A stretch of 64,000 bases of DNA from an uncultured Bacteroidota bacterium. GTDB taxonomy: Bacteria; Bacteroidota; Bacteroidia; Chitinophagales; Chitinophagaceae. This document shows positions 10,775 to 18,796 of this stretch, piece by piece. The notes under the pieces are model-generated. The model was not told where the DNA came from and ran no database searches. It saw only the letters and a program-made list of their open reading frames with translations. The stretch spans positions 1 to 64,000 of the forward strand of contig CAIJXT010000020.1 in NCBI GenBank assembly GCA_903824665.1, written 5' to 3'. The first letter of the stretch is position 1. Each line of letters opens with the position of its first letter. The translations under genes and the position numbers were made by a program.

Positions 10775-11102
10775 TGATAGATTTTTAGAATACAAAGTGC
10801 ATAGATAAAATTAGCACTTATATTCTTCAATCCCAAATATAAAATCCCCCAATAAAATGATGGTAAATAAAGTATTAAAATAGCAGTTTAGTAAAAGTTA
10901 GGAATCAGATTTGCGATTGTTGGCACAATTGCATCACCAGATTCAGATAATCAAATATAGGTTTCTCGTGATAACTATTTCTGGAGTACTAGCCCTAACC
11001 AACAAACTAAACTGAACAGAATTGTTTATAACAAACAATCACTTGCGACAATGGTTGGATGTGAGACGCTAACGAATTGGTATAGTTCCTTGCTTCCCAC
11101 TC
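10775..11102. other. Intergenic region upstream of the T9SS operon
   Basis: About 330 bases of AT-rich DNA holding a -7 box for the minus-strand T9SS operon. No RNA gene, small ORF or repeat was recognised in the remainder, which is the 3' flank of the DinB gene. Confidence 0.5.
10834..10841 (-). promoter_or_regulatory. -7 promoter box of the three-gene T9SS operon
   Basis: On the minus strand the sequence reads TATATTTG, a full TAnnTTTG match, about 60 bases before the ATG at 10774. No clear -33 TTG is seen. Confidence 0.45.
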
Positions 11103-11609
11103 CTACCCCATCGCTTCCAGTTCATCTGCGGTAGGTCCGTACATACCGGGTATTGGTATGTCCAGCAACCTCAGGTATACACCCAGTTGTGCTCTGTGGT
11201 GAAATAAATGACTGTACGCAAACATACGGAGCGCCGCATGCTTGGGCATGGTAAAGTATACAGTCTCTCCCCTGCGCATTGTCCACATACGGTCAAAGTC
11301 AGCATCGCTGCAACCCTCCAGTACTGCCACTGCCTGCATCACATGCTCATCATGCTTGGCCAGCAGTTCTTCCAGTGTGTCTGGTGCCTTTAGCTTGTAA
11401 TCAAACTGTGTCAGGTCCAGCTCATCTGTCAGCATTGTCATAGAAACCCATCCGGTGATTTCAGCCACATGCATCGCCAGTTTACCCAGTTTCATCGATT
11501 TATTGTGTGGTTTCCACTCGCCGCGTTCCACCGGTACACGCTCCAGTATTTTCCGCGTTTTTGCTGCTTCCTGTTGCAGTTCTGTTATCAAAGGTTGATT
11601 TAGTGGCAT
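11103..11609 (-). CDS. DinB family metal-binding protein
   Basis: 168 residues from the ATG at 11609. The four-helix DinB/YfiT fold is suggested by the helical pattern and the metal-ligand histidines: H47 in LAMHVAE, and H134 and H138 in the HLFHH motif. DinB-like proteins are often thiol-dependent transferases or damage-inducible proteins of unknown substrate. The longer open frame upstream runs into the divergent nuclease gene and its promoter, so the start at MPLNQPLITE is preferred. The gene is divergent from the endonuclease/exonuclease gene with about 55 bases between starts. Confidence 0.85.
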   Translation of the reverse strand: MPLNQPLITELQQEAAKTRKILERVPVERGEWKPHNKSMKLGKLAMHVAEITGWVSMTMLTDELDLTQFDYKLKAPDTLEELLAKHDEHVMQAVAVLEGCSDADFDRMWTMRRGETVYFTMPKHAALRMFAYSHLFHHRAQLGVYLRLLDIPIPGMYGPTADELEAMG

Positions 11610-11628
11610 GCTAATCTTTGTATTTTTG
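11595..11628 (+). promoter_or_regulatory. Promoter of the secreted nuclease/phosphatase gene
   Basis: TTG at 11595-11597 and TATTTTTG at 11621-11628, spaced by 23 bases, fit the Bacteroidota consensus. The -33 part overlaps the first codons of the divergent DinB gene. Confidence 0.5.
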
Positions 11629-11664
11629 TGAAAATAAACATTTTTACCAAAACACAGCCCTGCC

Positions 11665-12696
11665 ATGCGCCTGCTTAACATTTTTCCCCTCCTCTTTGTC
11701 TCGTTAATATTTGCAGGCGCTTCCTTTGCACAATCAGCTACCGGCACACACTATGCGGTCGCATTTTACAACTGCGAAAATCTGTTCGACTACTTCGACA
11801 ATCCACTCACTGCCGATGAGGAGTTTACACCGGGTGGCAAATACCACTACACGCAAAAAATATACCGTCAGAAACTGGCTAATATCGCTGCTGTCATCCA
11901 AAAGATGGACAACGGGTCCGGCCCTGCTGTTATAGGTCTGGCAGAGGTAGAAAACACAACCGTGCTGCGCGATCTCACCGAGCAGCCCGCTATCCGCAGT
12001 CGCAAATACAGATATGTGCTGCACGATGGTCCAGACCCGCGCGGCATCAACGTAGGACTATTGTATGACCCCGCCCGCTTCCGCGTACTCAATAGTGCGC
12101 CCTTGCCGGTCAATATCTCCACTACTGGCGGCAAAGCTGTCACCCGCCATGTGCTGCATGTCACAGGCATACTCGCCGGAGACACCTTGCACATACTTGT
12201 CAATCATTGGCCATCCCGCAGAGGTGGCGAAGAAAAAAGTGAAGAAAAACGGGCTATCGCCGCACGGGTCAACAAATCAACTACAGATGCCCTGCTCAGA
12301 AAAAACAAAAACGCGCGCATTATCATCATGGGCGATCTCAACGACAATCCCACCGATAATAGCATATCCGTAATACTTGGGGCAAAGGCAGACCGGGGCA
12401 ATGTCTCAACAACAGGGCTGTTCAATCCCTTTGCGTCTATGCACACCAGTACCACCGGCACAGAAGTGTATCGTCATCGCTGGAACCTGTTCGATCAGAT
12501 TATCTGCTCAGGCACACTGCTCACCGGAAAAGGACTTCACTTTCAGGAGGCAGAAATATTTAAACCCGGTTTTATTATCGACACATACAAAGGACACGAG
12601 GGCGAGCCCCATCGCTCATTCAAAGGCACCTACTGGATCAATGGATACTCCGATCACTTCCCGGTGGTAGTATACTTGTCCGGTAGCCGTCGGTAA
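11665..12696 (+). CDS. Secreted endonuclease/exonuclease/phosphatase family protein
   Basis: 343 residues with a signal peptide (MRLLNIFPLLFVSLIFAGAS, cut near FAQS). The EEP fold motifs occur in order: YNCENLFD near the start, E94 in GLAEVEN, VNHWPSRRGG, IIMGDLNDNP, and the final D330-H331 pair in YSDHFPVV. These are the metal-binding and catalytic positions of DNase I-like phosphodiesterases. The substrate cannot be told from the sequence; secreted Bacteroidota members are usually annotated only as EEP family hydrolases. It has its own promoter and converges on the thiolase gene. Confidence 0.9.
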   Translation: MRLLNIFPLLFVSLIFAGASFAQSATGTHYAVAFYNCENLFDYFDNPLTADEEFTPGGKYHYTQKIYRQKLANIAAVIQKMDNGSGPAVIGLAEVENTTVLRDLTEQPAIRSRKYRYVLHDGPDPRGINVGLLYDPARFRVLNSAPLPVNISTTGGKAVTRHVLHVTGILAGDTLHILVNHWPSRRGGEEKSEEKRAIAARVNKSTTDALLRKNKNARIIIMGDLNDNPTDNSISVILGAKADRGNVSTTGLFNPFASMHTSTTGTEVYRHRWNLFDQIICSGTLLTGKGLHFQEAEIFKPGFIIDTYKGHEGEPHRSFKGTYWINGYSDHFPVVVYLSGSRR

Positions 12697-12762
12697 CGCA
12701 GGCCCTTCGCCACTTCAACCCCATCAATATCACCACCATGCACGCCTGTCATAAGTGCGCGC

Positions 12763-13968
12763 CTATACCCGCTCTATGATCACAGCATATCCCTGACCTA
12801 GCCCTATACACATCGTTGCCAACGCATACCGCTTACCGGTCTTCTGCAATTCCAGTGCTGCAGAGTATACAATACGCGCACCGGTCATTCCCAACGGATG
12901 ACCTATAGCGATCGCACCTCCATTCGGATTCACCCTGGCATCATCATCGGCAAGCCCCAGCTCACGCGTACATGCCAGACTCTGCGCCGCAAAAGCCTCA
13001 TTAAGTTCTATGATGTCTATATCATTCATCGTTAGTCCGGCTTTCTCCAGTGCCTTCCGGGTAGCGCCCACCGGCCCTATACCCATGATCCGGGGCTCTA
13101 CACCCACCACCGCTGAGCTCACAATCCGGGCTTTCGGTGTCACGCCATATTTCGCCACAGCCTCCCCCGACAGTATATACAATGCTGCAGCGCCGTCGTT
13201 CAGCCCCGAGGCATTGCCGGCTGTCACAGTTCCTGTTTTCGAAAACGATGGCTTCAACTGACCCAGGCGCTCTATCGTAGTTGTTGGCTTCAGAAATTCA
13301 TCCTTACTCACCACTATCGCGTCTCCCTTCTTCTGTTGCATCACCACCGGTGTTATCTCCTCTGCCAGCCGCCCGCTCGCCTGCGCTGCTGCTGCTTTCA
13401 TCTGCGACCGGTAGGCAAACAGATCCTGATCCTCTCTGCCGATGTTGTACATGCCCGCAACATTTTCAGCCGTCACACCCATCGGGTCTGTTCCGTAAAG
13501 CTCATGCATTTTCGGATTCACAAAGCGCCACCCAAAGCTGCTGTCAAACATCTGTGCATCCCCGCCAAATGGCTGCGATGTCTTCGCTATCACCCACGGG
13601 CTGCGGGTCATATGCTCCATTCCTCCCGCTATAAAAACATCTCCATCTCCCGCCTTTATCGCCCTTGCCGCTCCTATCACCGCCGACATCCCGGAGGCAC
13701 ACAACCGGTTCACCGTCTCGCCGGGCACACTCCATGGTATTCCCGCCAGTAGCAGCGCCATCCGGGCCACATTCCGGTTATCTTCTCCTGCCTGATTGTG
13801 GCAACCTAGTATCACATCATCTATTACCGCTGCAGGTATGTTCGGATTCCTCGCCACCAGTTCCTTCATCACCAGTGCCGCCATATCATCGGCACGTATG
13901 CCCGATAGTGCTCCGCGAATGTTCCCTATTGGTGTCCTGATGCCGTCAACTATATATGCTTCTTTCAT
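12763..13968 (-). CDS. pcaF: Thiolase, 3-oxoadipyl-CoA thiolase type
   Basis: 401 residues, a cytoplasmic thiolase that splits or forms 3-oxoacyl-CoA. The catalytic residues are visible: C90 in VNRLCASGM (acyl-carrying nucleophile), H357 in AIGHPLGMTGAR and C387 in MCIGLGQG. The strings TVNRLCASGM and NPNGGAIAIGHPLG resemble PcaF/PaaJ more closely than ordinary acetyl-CoA acetyltransferases. However, no other beta-ketoadipate or phenylacetate genes are nearby, so a general acetyl-CoA C-acyltransferase role is also possible. It is a single gene with a -7 box about 24 bases before the start. Confidence 0.85.
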   Translation of the reverse strand: MKEAYIVDGIRTPIGNIRGALSGIRADDMAALVMKELVARNPNIPAAVIDDVILGCHNQAGEDNRNVARMALLLAGIPWSVPGETVNRLCASGMSAVIGAARAIKAGDGDVFIAGGMEHMTRSPWVIAKTSQPFGGDAQMFDSSFGWRFVNPKMHELYGTDPMGVTAENVAGMYNIGREDQDLFAYRSQMKAAAAQASGRLAEEITPVVMQQKKGDAIVVSKDEFLKPTTTIERLGQLKPSFSKTGTVTAGNASGLNDGAAALYILSGEAVAKYGVTPKARIVSSAVVGVEPRIMGIGPVGATRKALEKAGLTMNDIDIIELNEAFAAQSLACTRELGLADDDARVNPNGGAIAIGHPLGMTGARIVYSAALELQKTGKRYALATMCIGLGQGYAVIIERV

Positions 13969-13992
13969 ATTGAATTTCTGCTATTGAGACCG

Positions 13993-14000
13993 CAAAGGTA
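13993..14000 (-). promoter_or_regulatory. -7 promoter box of the thiolase gene
   Basis: The minus strand reads TACCTTTG, a TAnnTTTG match, leaving a leader of about 20 nt before the ATG at 13968. Confidence 0.5.
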
Positions 14001-14091
14001 ATTGGGTTTTCATAAAACCTTACTATATCGGCATTCCCTAAAACAATAATACTTTTCATCGCATTCTCGTGCAGATTCCGGTACTTTGCAT

Positions 14092-14122
14092 GTATATACA
14101 CCGATATGTACGGTATATATAC
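14092..14122. repeat. Imperfect 12-bp inverted repeat between thiolase and pirin genes
   Basis: Arms 14092-14103 and 14111-14122 are complementary at 11 of 12 positions around a 7-base loop. It lies between two divergent genes, 43 bases before the pirin -7 box, so an operator is more plausible than a terminator. Confidence 0.6.
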
Positions 14123-14164
14123 TTTAAGCATCAGACAACACAATTCCGGATACCGTATTTTACA

Positions 14165-14172
14165 TATATTTG
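14165..14172 (+). promoter_or_regulatory. -7 promoter box of the pirin operon
   Basis: TATATTTG matches TAnnTTTG 22 bases before the pirin ATG. No clear -33 TTG at the standard spacing. Confidence 0.5.
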
Positions 14173-14194
14173 AGTTAACGTAACGACCATACCA

Positions 14195-15172
14195 ATGGAA
14201 AGGAAAGAATTTATCAAAAAAGGAATTTTCGCCAGCGCGCTCGCCTGGATTCAGGGATCTTTCGGCGGTTCTGCCCGGGCCGCAGCCAAGCTTGCTGATG
14301 CCCGCTACAGGGGTGTTGAAGGTGTTTTGTCTCCTACTAACACACACATGGTCGGCAATGGCTTCAAGGTCATGAACTTCTTCCCTAACGGCAAAGGTTT
14401 TGAAGAGCGTATGAGTCCGTTCTTTCTCCTCGACTTCAACGCCGAAGTCAGCTACCCGCCATCCGAAATTTCACGTGGCGTTGGTGTGCACCCGCACCGT
14501 GGTATCGAAACAATCACCTTTGCCTATAAAGGTGGTGTAGAGCACCACGATAGCAAGGGCAACCACGGCATCATAGGACCCGGCGATGTACAGTGGATGA
14601 CCGCTGGTGGCGGTGTGCTCCATAAAGAATACCACGACCAGACGTACACCAAAACCGGCGGCGCGTTCGAGATGCTGCAGCTCTGGATCAATCTGCCCAA
14701 ACAGCACAAAATGACGCCCGCCAAATATCAAAGCATCACCCACGACTCCAAGCCTAAAGTACAGCTACCAGGCAATATGGGCGAGGTATACGTCGTAGCA
14801 GGCGAATATGCTGGCGTTAAGGGCGTAGCTAGTACTTTTTCACCTGTACACATGTACGACATCCATTTCAATCAGGGTGCCGACTTTACCTTCAGCCTGC
14901 CTGCACACTACAATTCCGGCATCTTGGTCATAGACGGCGAAATTGCGGTAAACAATCACGATGTACCCGAAAACCACTACATTCAGCTCAGAAACGAAGC
15001 TGGTGATATTCACATAAAAGCAAAAAAGAAAGGCATTCTGCTGGTACTCAGCGGCGAACCACTCAACGAGCCCTACGTAAGTTATGGCCCCTTTGTTATG
15101 AATACAAACGACGAGATAAAGCAGGCAATAGAAGATTTTAATGCCGGCAAATTCGGATTTTTGAAAGATTAA
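14195..15172 (+). CDS. Pirin family protein with N-terminal leader
   Basis: 325 residues, a bicupin. The metal-site residues of pirin are visible: H99 and H101 in VGVHPHRGIET, H143 and E145 in GGVLHKEYH, with spacing matching human pirin (56/58/101/103). Bacterial pirins are iron proteins with quercetinase-like or regulatory roles; the role here is not known. Unusually, about 40 residues precede the cupin. They begin MERKEFIKKG and include a weakly hydrophobic Ala-rich stretch ending near SARAAA, which resembles the leader of exported Bacteroidota enzymes. Export is a possibility, not shown. The following gene starts 19 bases downstream and is probably co-transcribed. Confidence 0.88.
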   Translation: MERKEFIKKGIFASALAWIQGSFGGSARAAAKLADARYRGVEGVLSPTNTHMVGNGFKVMNFFPNGKGFEERMSPFFLLDFNAEVSYPPSEISRGVGVHPHRGIETITFAYKGGVEHHDSKGNHGIIGPGDVQWMTAGGGVLHKEYHDQTYTKTGGAFEMLQLWINLPKQHKMTPAKYQSITHDSKPKVQLPGNMGEVYVVAGEYAGVKGVASTFSPVHMYDIHFNQGADFTFSLPAHYNSGILVIDGEIAVNNHDVPENHYIQLRNEAGDIHIKAKKKGILLVLSGEPLNEPYVSYGPFVMNTNDEIKQAIEDFNAGKFGFLKD

Positions 15173-15191
15173 TACCCTGCAAAACGCACCT

Positions 15192-15851
15192 ATGAAATTG
15201 AAAGTAATTGTAACCGGCGCTACCGGCATGGTAGGCGAAGGTGTATTGCACGAATGCCTGCAGCACCCTGACATCTCCCATGTACTCGTACTGAGTCGCA
15301 AGACCTGCGGTATCGCACACCCAAAGCTCACCGAAGTCCTGCACAGCAATTTCTTCGACCTCTCCCCTGTCGAAAACCAATTGTCCGGCTACGACGCTTG
15401 CTACTTTTGTCTGGGCGTATCATCTGTGGGGGTGAAGGAAGAGGAATTCTCCCGTATGACCTACGACCTTACAATGCATGCCGCCCAAACGCTTTCCCGG
15501 CGCTCTCCGTCTGCCACTTTCTGTTATGTTTCAGGTGCAGGTACCGACAGTACCGAAAAAGGCAGCATGATGTGGGCACGTGTCAAAGGCCGCACCGAAA
15601 ACGCTCTGCTCAAGGTACCCTTCAAGGCTGCTTACATGTTTCGCCCCGGCTATATGCAACCCACTCCTGGACTCAAAAACACACTCGGTTTTTATAAGTG
15701 GATATCCTGGATGTATCCCGTTATAAAGTTGCTCATGCCCGGTAGAGCATCTACCCTTGGCGAGCTCGGCAGGGCAATGATCCATGTCACAACACGCGGT
15801 TACAACAAAAACATCCTCGAAGTAAAAGACATTGTAGCACTCGCAAAGTGA
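15192..15851 (+). CDS. NAD(P)-binding atypical SDR (epimerase/dehydratase-like)
   Basis: 219 residues. The N-terminus VIVTGATGMVGEGVL is the TGxxGxxG dinucleotide-binding motif of atypical short-chain dehydrogenases. CYFCLGVSSVG, CYVSGAGTD and WARVKGRTENAL follow the order found in HTATIP2/TIP30-like and NmrA-like proteins. The classical YxxxK is not obvious; the K in ARVKGRTE is the likely counterpart. Substrate unknown. It follows the pirin gene by 19 bases, which suggests one transcript. Confidence 0.82.
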   Translation: MKLKVIVTGATGMVGEGVLHECLQHPDISHVLVLSRKTCGIAHPKLTEVLHSNFFDLSPVENQLSGYDACYFCLGVSSVGVKEEEFSRMTYDLTMHAAQTLSRRSPSATFCYVSGAGTDSTEKGSMMWARVKGRTENALLKVPFKAAYMFRPGYMQPTPGLKNTLGFYKWISWMYPVIKLLMPGRASTLGELGRAMIHVTTRGYNKNILEVKDIVALAK

Positions 15852-15870
15852 CCCGCCTGATCTGTAGCCT

Positions 15871-16215
15871 TTAGCTTTGCGATCCACCAACCGATCTGGC
15901 ACTTTTAGGCGCTGTATGCCTGTAAGCCACCCCGATGGCATCCTGCAGCATTCCCTTGCGCACCTTGGTCAGATCTACGAAAGTAGCACCGCCGGCACCC
16001 CATTTTCCGGGCACCGGAAAGAAAACTTCACCCGGAAACGAACAGAATACCGATTGCTCAATAATAGGAAGCCGAACCATAGCCCTTTTGTCTGCCGGCC
16101 ACAGCGTCATGAATATCTTGTTTTTTACCCTGAACGAAGGATGCCCGAAATGCTCCTTCTCCTCTACTCCCGCAAGCGATAGGGCCATTTTCCCGGCTGT
16201 AACTATGGATACCAT
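15871..16215 (-). CDS. MmcQ/YjbR family protein
   Basis: 114 residues from the ATG at 16215 (MVSIVTAGKMALSL). The pattern of an early helix, then EEKEHFGHPSFRVKNKIFMTLW, then a late WGAGGATFVDL and HTAPK region is typical of the small CyaY-like fold of MmcQ/YjbR proteins, often annotated as DNA-binding. No role can be assigned. It converges on the NAD(P)-binding gene with a 19-base gap and is divergent from the peroxidase gene. Confidence 0.75.
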   Translation of the reverse strand: MVSIVTAGKMALSLAGVEEKEHFGHPSFRVKNKIFMTLWPADKRAMVRLPIIEQSVFCSFPGEVFFPVPGKWGAGGATFVDLTKVRKGMLQDAIGVAYRHTAPKSARSVGGSQS

Positions 16216-16306
16216 TTTTCTGATTGGCAATTAGTGGGTTAAAAATAGCATTTCTTTTCACCTGTAGTTCCTGCCCGCCGTCAGCTACCCGTTCCCGCAT
16301 ATCCCG

Positions 16307-16314
16307 TACATTTG
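16307..16314 (+). promoter_or_regulatory. -7 box 5 nt before the peroxidase ATG
   Basis: TACATTTG is followed by five C residues and then the ATG at 16320. With a usual start site a few bases after the box, the mRNA would have practically no leader. Confidence 0.6.
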
Positions 16315-16319
16315 CCCCC

Positions 16320-17288
16320 ATGAAAAAAGTAGCGATACTGTCTGCTGCTGTGCTTTGCATCCTTTCCGTTGCATTCATATCGGGTACACTACCCGCCGGC
16401 AGTCCATTTGCTACCAAAGACGGCACTCAGGAACACCTCGGCGAACTGTTATTCTTCGACCCTATCCTGTCTGCTACCCGCACCATCAGTTGCGCCTCCT
16501 GCCACATCCCTGCATTCGGCTTTGCCGATACTTCCGCTGTGAGCACAGGCATACATGGCCGCAAAGGCACACGCAATGCACCTTCCTGCACCAACCTCGC
16601 CGAAAGGCCCTACTTCTTCTACGATGGCAGAGCAGCCACCCTGCCCGATCAGATACACTTCCCCATCGAAAACAAAGACGAGATGGGATTGCCATATGCC
16701 GAAGCCGTGGCTCGGGTAAGCGCTAGCAAAACATACCTTGCACGTTTCAAAAAAGTCTACGGAGCCCCTCCCAATGGCAAAAACCTAGCACAGGCGCTCG
16801 CCGCCTACATGACCACACTGGAAACCTCCAACACACCCTTCGACCGGTTCATGAACGGCGACAGCACGGCCATCAGCGTATCAGCCCAGCGCGGCCGCGA
16901 GCTCTTTATGAGTCCACGCGCCAAGTGCTTCGACTGCCACTTCTCACCCGATTTTACCGGCGACGAATTCCGGAACATCGGCTTGTTCGATGGACAGCGC
17001 CTCAACGATTCCGGCAGATTTACCATCAGCAAAGACATGAACGATATTGGCAAATTCAAAGTACCGGGCCTGCGCAATGTTGCCGTTACCGCACCCTACA
17101 TGCACAATGGCATGTTCCGTACCCTGCGTCAGGTACTCAACTATTACAACGATCCTTTCAAAACAGTACCCCACCCCATCAATACCGACAGCCTGCTGCT
17201 GCAACCACTCAATCTCACGGAAACAGAAATAACAGATCTCGAAAACTTTCTGATTACCCTCTCCGACGACAGATTCAAAAAGCACTGA
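16320..17288 (+). CDS. Dihaem cytochrome c peroxidase family protein
   Basis: 322 residues with a signal peptide (MKKVAILSAAVLCILSVAFIS). Two haem c sites are present: C58-x2-C61-H62 (CASCH) and C203-x2-C206-H207 (CFDCH). The family regions LGELLFFDPILS, GRKGTRNAPSC, FFYDGRAATL and the C-terminal YMHNGMFRTLRQV are all recognisable. Such periplasmic enzymes reduce H2O2 with electrons from small cytochromes, or act in related MauG-type oxidations. The start at 16320 is chosen because the promoter box ends at 16314 and the signal peptide begins there; codons further upstream in frame are not signal-peptide-like. Confidence 0.9.
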   Translation: MKKVAILSAAVLCILSVAFISGTLPAGSPFATKDGTQEHLGELLFFDPILSATRTISCASCHIPAFGFADTSAVSTGIHGRKGTRNAPSCTNLAERPYFFYDGRAATLPDQIHFPIENKDEMGLPYAEAVARVSASKTYLARFKKVYGAPPNGKNLAQALAAYMTTLETSNTPFDRFMNGDSTAISVSAQRGRELFMSPRAKCFDCHFSPDFTGDEFRNIGLFDGQRLNDSGRFTISKDMNDIGKFKVPGLRNVAVTAPYMHNGMFRTLRQVLNYYNDPFKTVPHPINTDSLLLQPLNLTETEITDLENFLITLSDDRFKKH

Positions 17289-17374
17289 TACGGCAATACA
17301 CACCAATTAGCAACCCTAAAAGTGAAATTGCGGGGGAATTTTAACCAATACCGCTCTTTTTACCGCTCAAATGC

Positions 17375-17382
17375 TACTTTTG
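17375..17382 (+). promoter_or_regulatory. -7 promoter box of the M16 protease pair
   Basis: TACTTTTG, a TAnnTTTG match, 19 bases before the ATG at 17402. Confidence 0.55.
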
Positions 17383-17401
17383 CCCCAAATATTTACTTAT
17401 T

Positions 17402-18769
17402 ATGAAGCGAAGCGCATTCAAAGGTCTTTTGCTCGGTGCTGCACTACTGCTCTCCGGTACCAAACAGGCCGACGCGAAAATTAACTTTACCCAGTACGTC
17501 ATGCCAAATGGTCTCCATGTCATTTTGCACGAAGACCACTCTACACCTATCGTTGCCGTTTCGGTAATGTACCATGTAGGCTCCAAAAACGAACACCCCG
17601 AGCGCACCGGCTTTGCACACTTCTTCGAGCACCTCCTTTTCGAAGGCAGCGAAAACATCAAGCGCGGCGAGTTCATGAAATTGGTTCAGTCTGCCGGCGG
17701 CCAGCTCAATGCCAACACAACCCAGGACCGTACATTCTATTTCGAGGTACTTCCGTCCAACCAGCTAGAACTCGCACTCTGGATGGAGTCTGAGCGTATG
17801 CTACATGCGAAAATTGACGACATCGGCATCGAAACCCAACGTAAGGTTGTAAAGGAAGAGAAAAAGCAACGTTACGACAACACACCCTACGGACAACTGA
17901 TCAATGTGATCTTCGAAAACGCCTACACCACCTACCCATACCGGTGGAGCCCCATAGGCAAGGAGCAGTACATCGACAAAGCCACTATGGACGAATTCAT
18001 GGCGTTCTACAGAACATTCTATGTTCCCAACAATGCGGTGATGGTCATCGCCGGCGACATCGATCCTGCCAAAACCAAAGAATTGATTGCCAAATATTAC
18101 AATGACATCCCCAAAGGCACCAAACCAATTCCCCGCCCTACCGAGGTAGAACCTGTACAAAAAGCCGAAAAACGCGTGAAGTTCTACGACAATGTACAGC
18201 TGCCCGGCGTAATATTGGCCTACCATATGCCTAAGCAGGGCACGCACGATTACTATGCCATTCAGCTGCTCACCCAGCTCATGTCCAAAGGCAAAAGCTC
18301 TCGTTTTGAGAAGGAAGTAGTAGACAAGCAGGAAAAAGCAATTCAGGCAGCCGCTTTCGATCTTGGCAACGAAGAGCCTGGCATGGCCATCATGCTCGGC
18401 ATCTGCAACATGGGCGTACCTGCAGGAGATCTGGAAAAATCAATGCTGGCCGAAATTGAAAAACTCAAAAAAGACGGCATCACCGACGAAGAATATAAAA
18501 AACTGCAGAATCAGGCCGAGAACGACTTTATAGAGCAAAACCAGAAAGTACTCGGTATAGCCACCAATCTGGCCACATACCAAACTTTCATGGGCAATGC
18601 CGATCTCATCAATACCGAGCTCGACCGCTACAAGAAAGTTACGAAAGACGATATCAAGCGGGTAGCCAACAAATACTTCACTAAGGAAAACCGCCTCGTA
18701 GTGCATTACCTGCCAAAATCCGAAGAAAACAAAAACTCAGAAAGCGCTAACACGCCCGCTAAAAAATAA
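17402..18769 (+). CDS. M16 family zinc peptidase, catalytic subunit
   Basis: 455 residues with a signal peptide (MKRSAFKGLLLGAALLLSGT). The inverted zinc motif HxxEH is intact as H73-F-F-E76-H77 (FAHFFEHLLFEG), and the third ligand E152 is found in VVKEEKKQRYDN about 75 residues on. The second half is the inactive-fold M16 domain, with ending YFTKENRLVVHYLPK. Together with the next gene it has the layout of a bacterial PqqL/mitochondrial-processing-like heterodimer, an active beta-type partner followed by an inactive alpha-type partner. It is probably periplasmic and degrades peptides. Confidence 0.92.
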   Translation: MKRSAFKGLLLGAALLLSGTKQADAKINFTQYVMPNGLHVILHEDHSTPIVAVSVMYHVGSKNEHPERTGFAHFFEHLLFEGSENIKRGEFMKLVQSAGGQLNANTTQDRTFYFEVLPSNQLELALWMESERMLHAKIDDIGIETQRKVVKEEKKQRYDNTPYGQLINVIFENAYTTYPYRWSPIGKEQYIDKATMDEFMAFYRTFYVPNNAVMVIAGDIDPAKTKELIAKYYNDIPKGTKPIPRPTEVEPVQKAEKRVKFYDNVQLPGVILAYHMPKQGTHDYYAIQLLTQLMSKGKSSRFEKEVVDKQEKAIQAAAFDLGNEEPGMAIMLGICNMGVPAGDLEKSMLAEIEKLKKDGITDEEYKKLQNQAENDFIEQNQKVLGIATNLATYQTFMGNADLINTELDRYKKVTKDDIKRVANKYFTKENRLVVHYLPKSEENKNSESANTPAKK

Positions 18770-18796
18770 TACCGCTAACCAGCTCAAAATCAAAGA

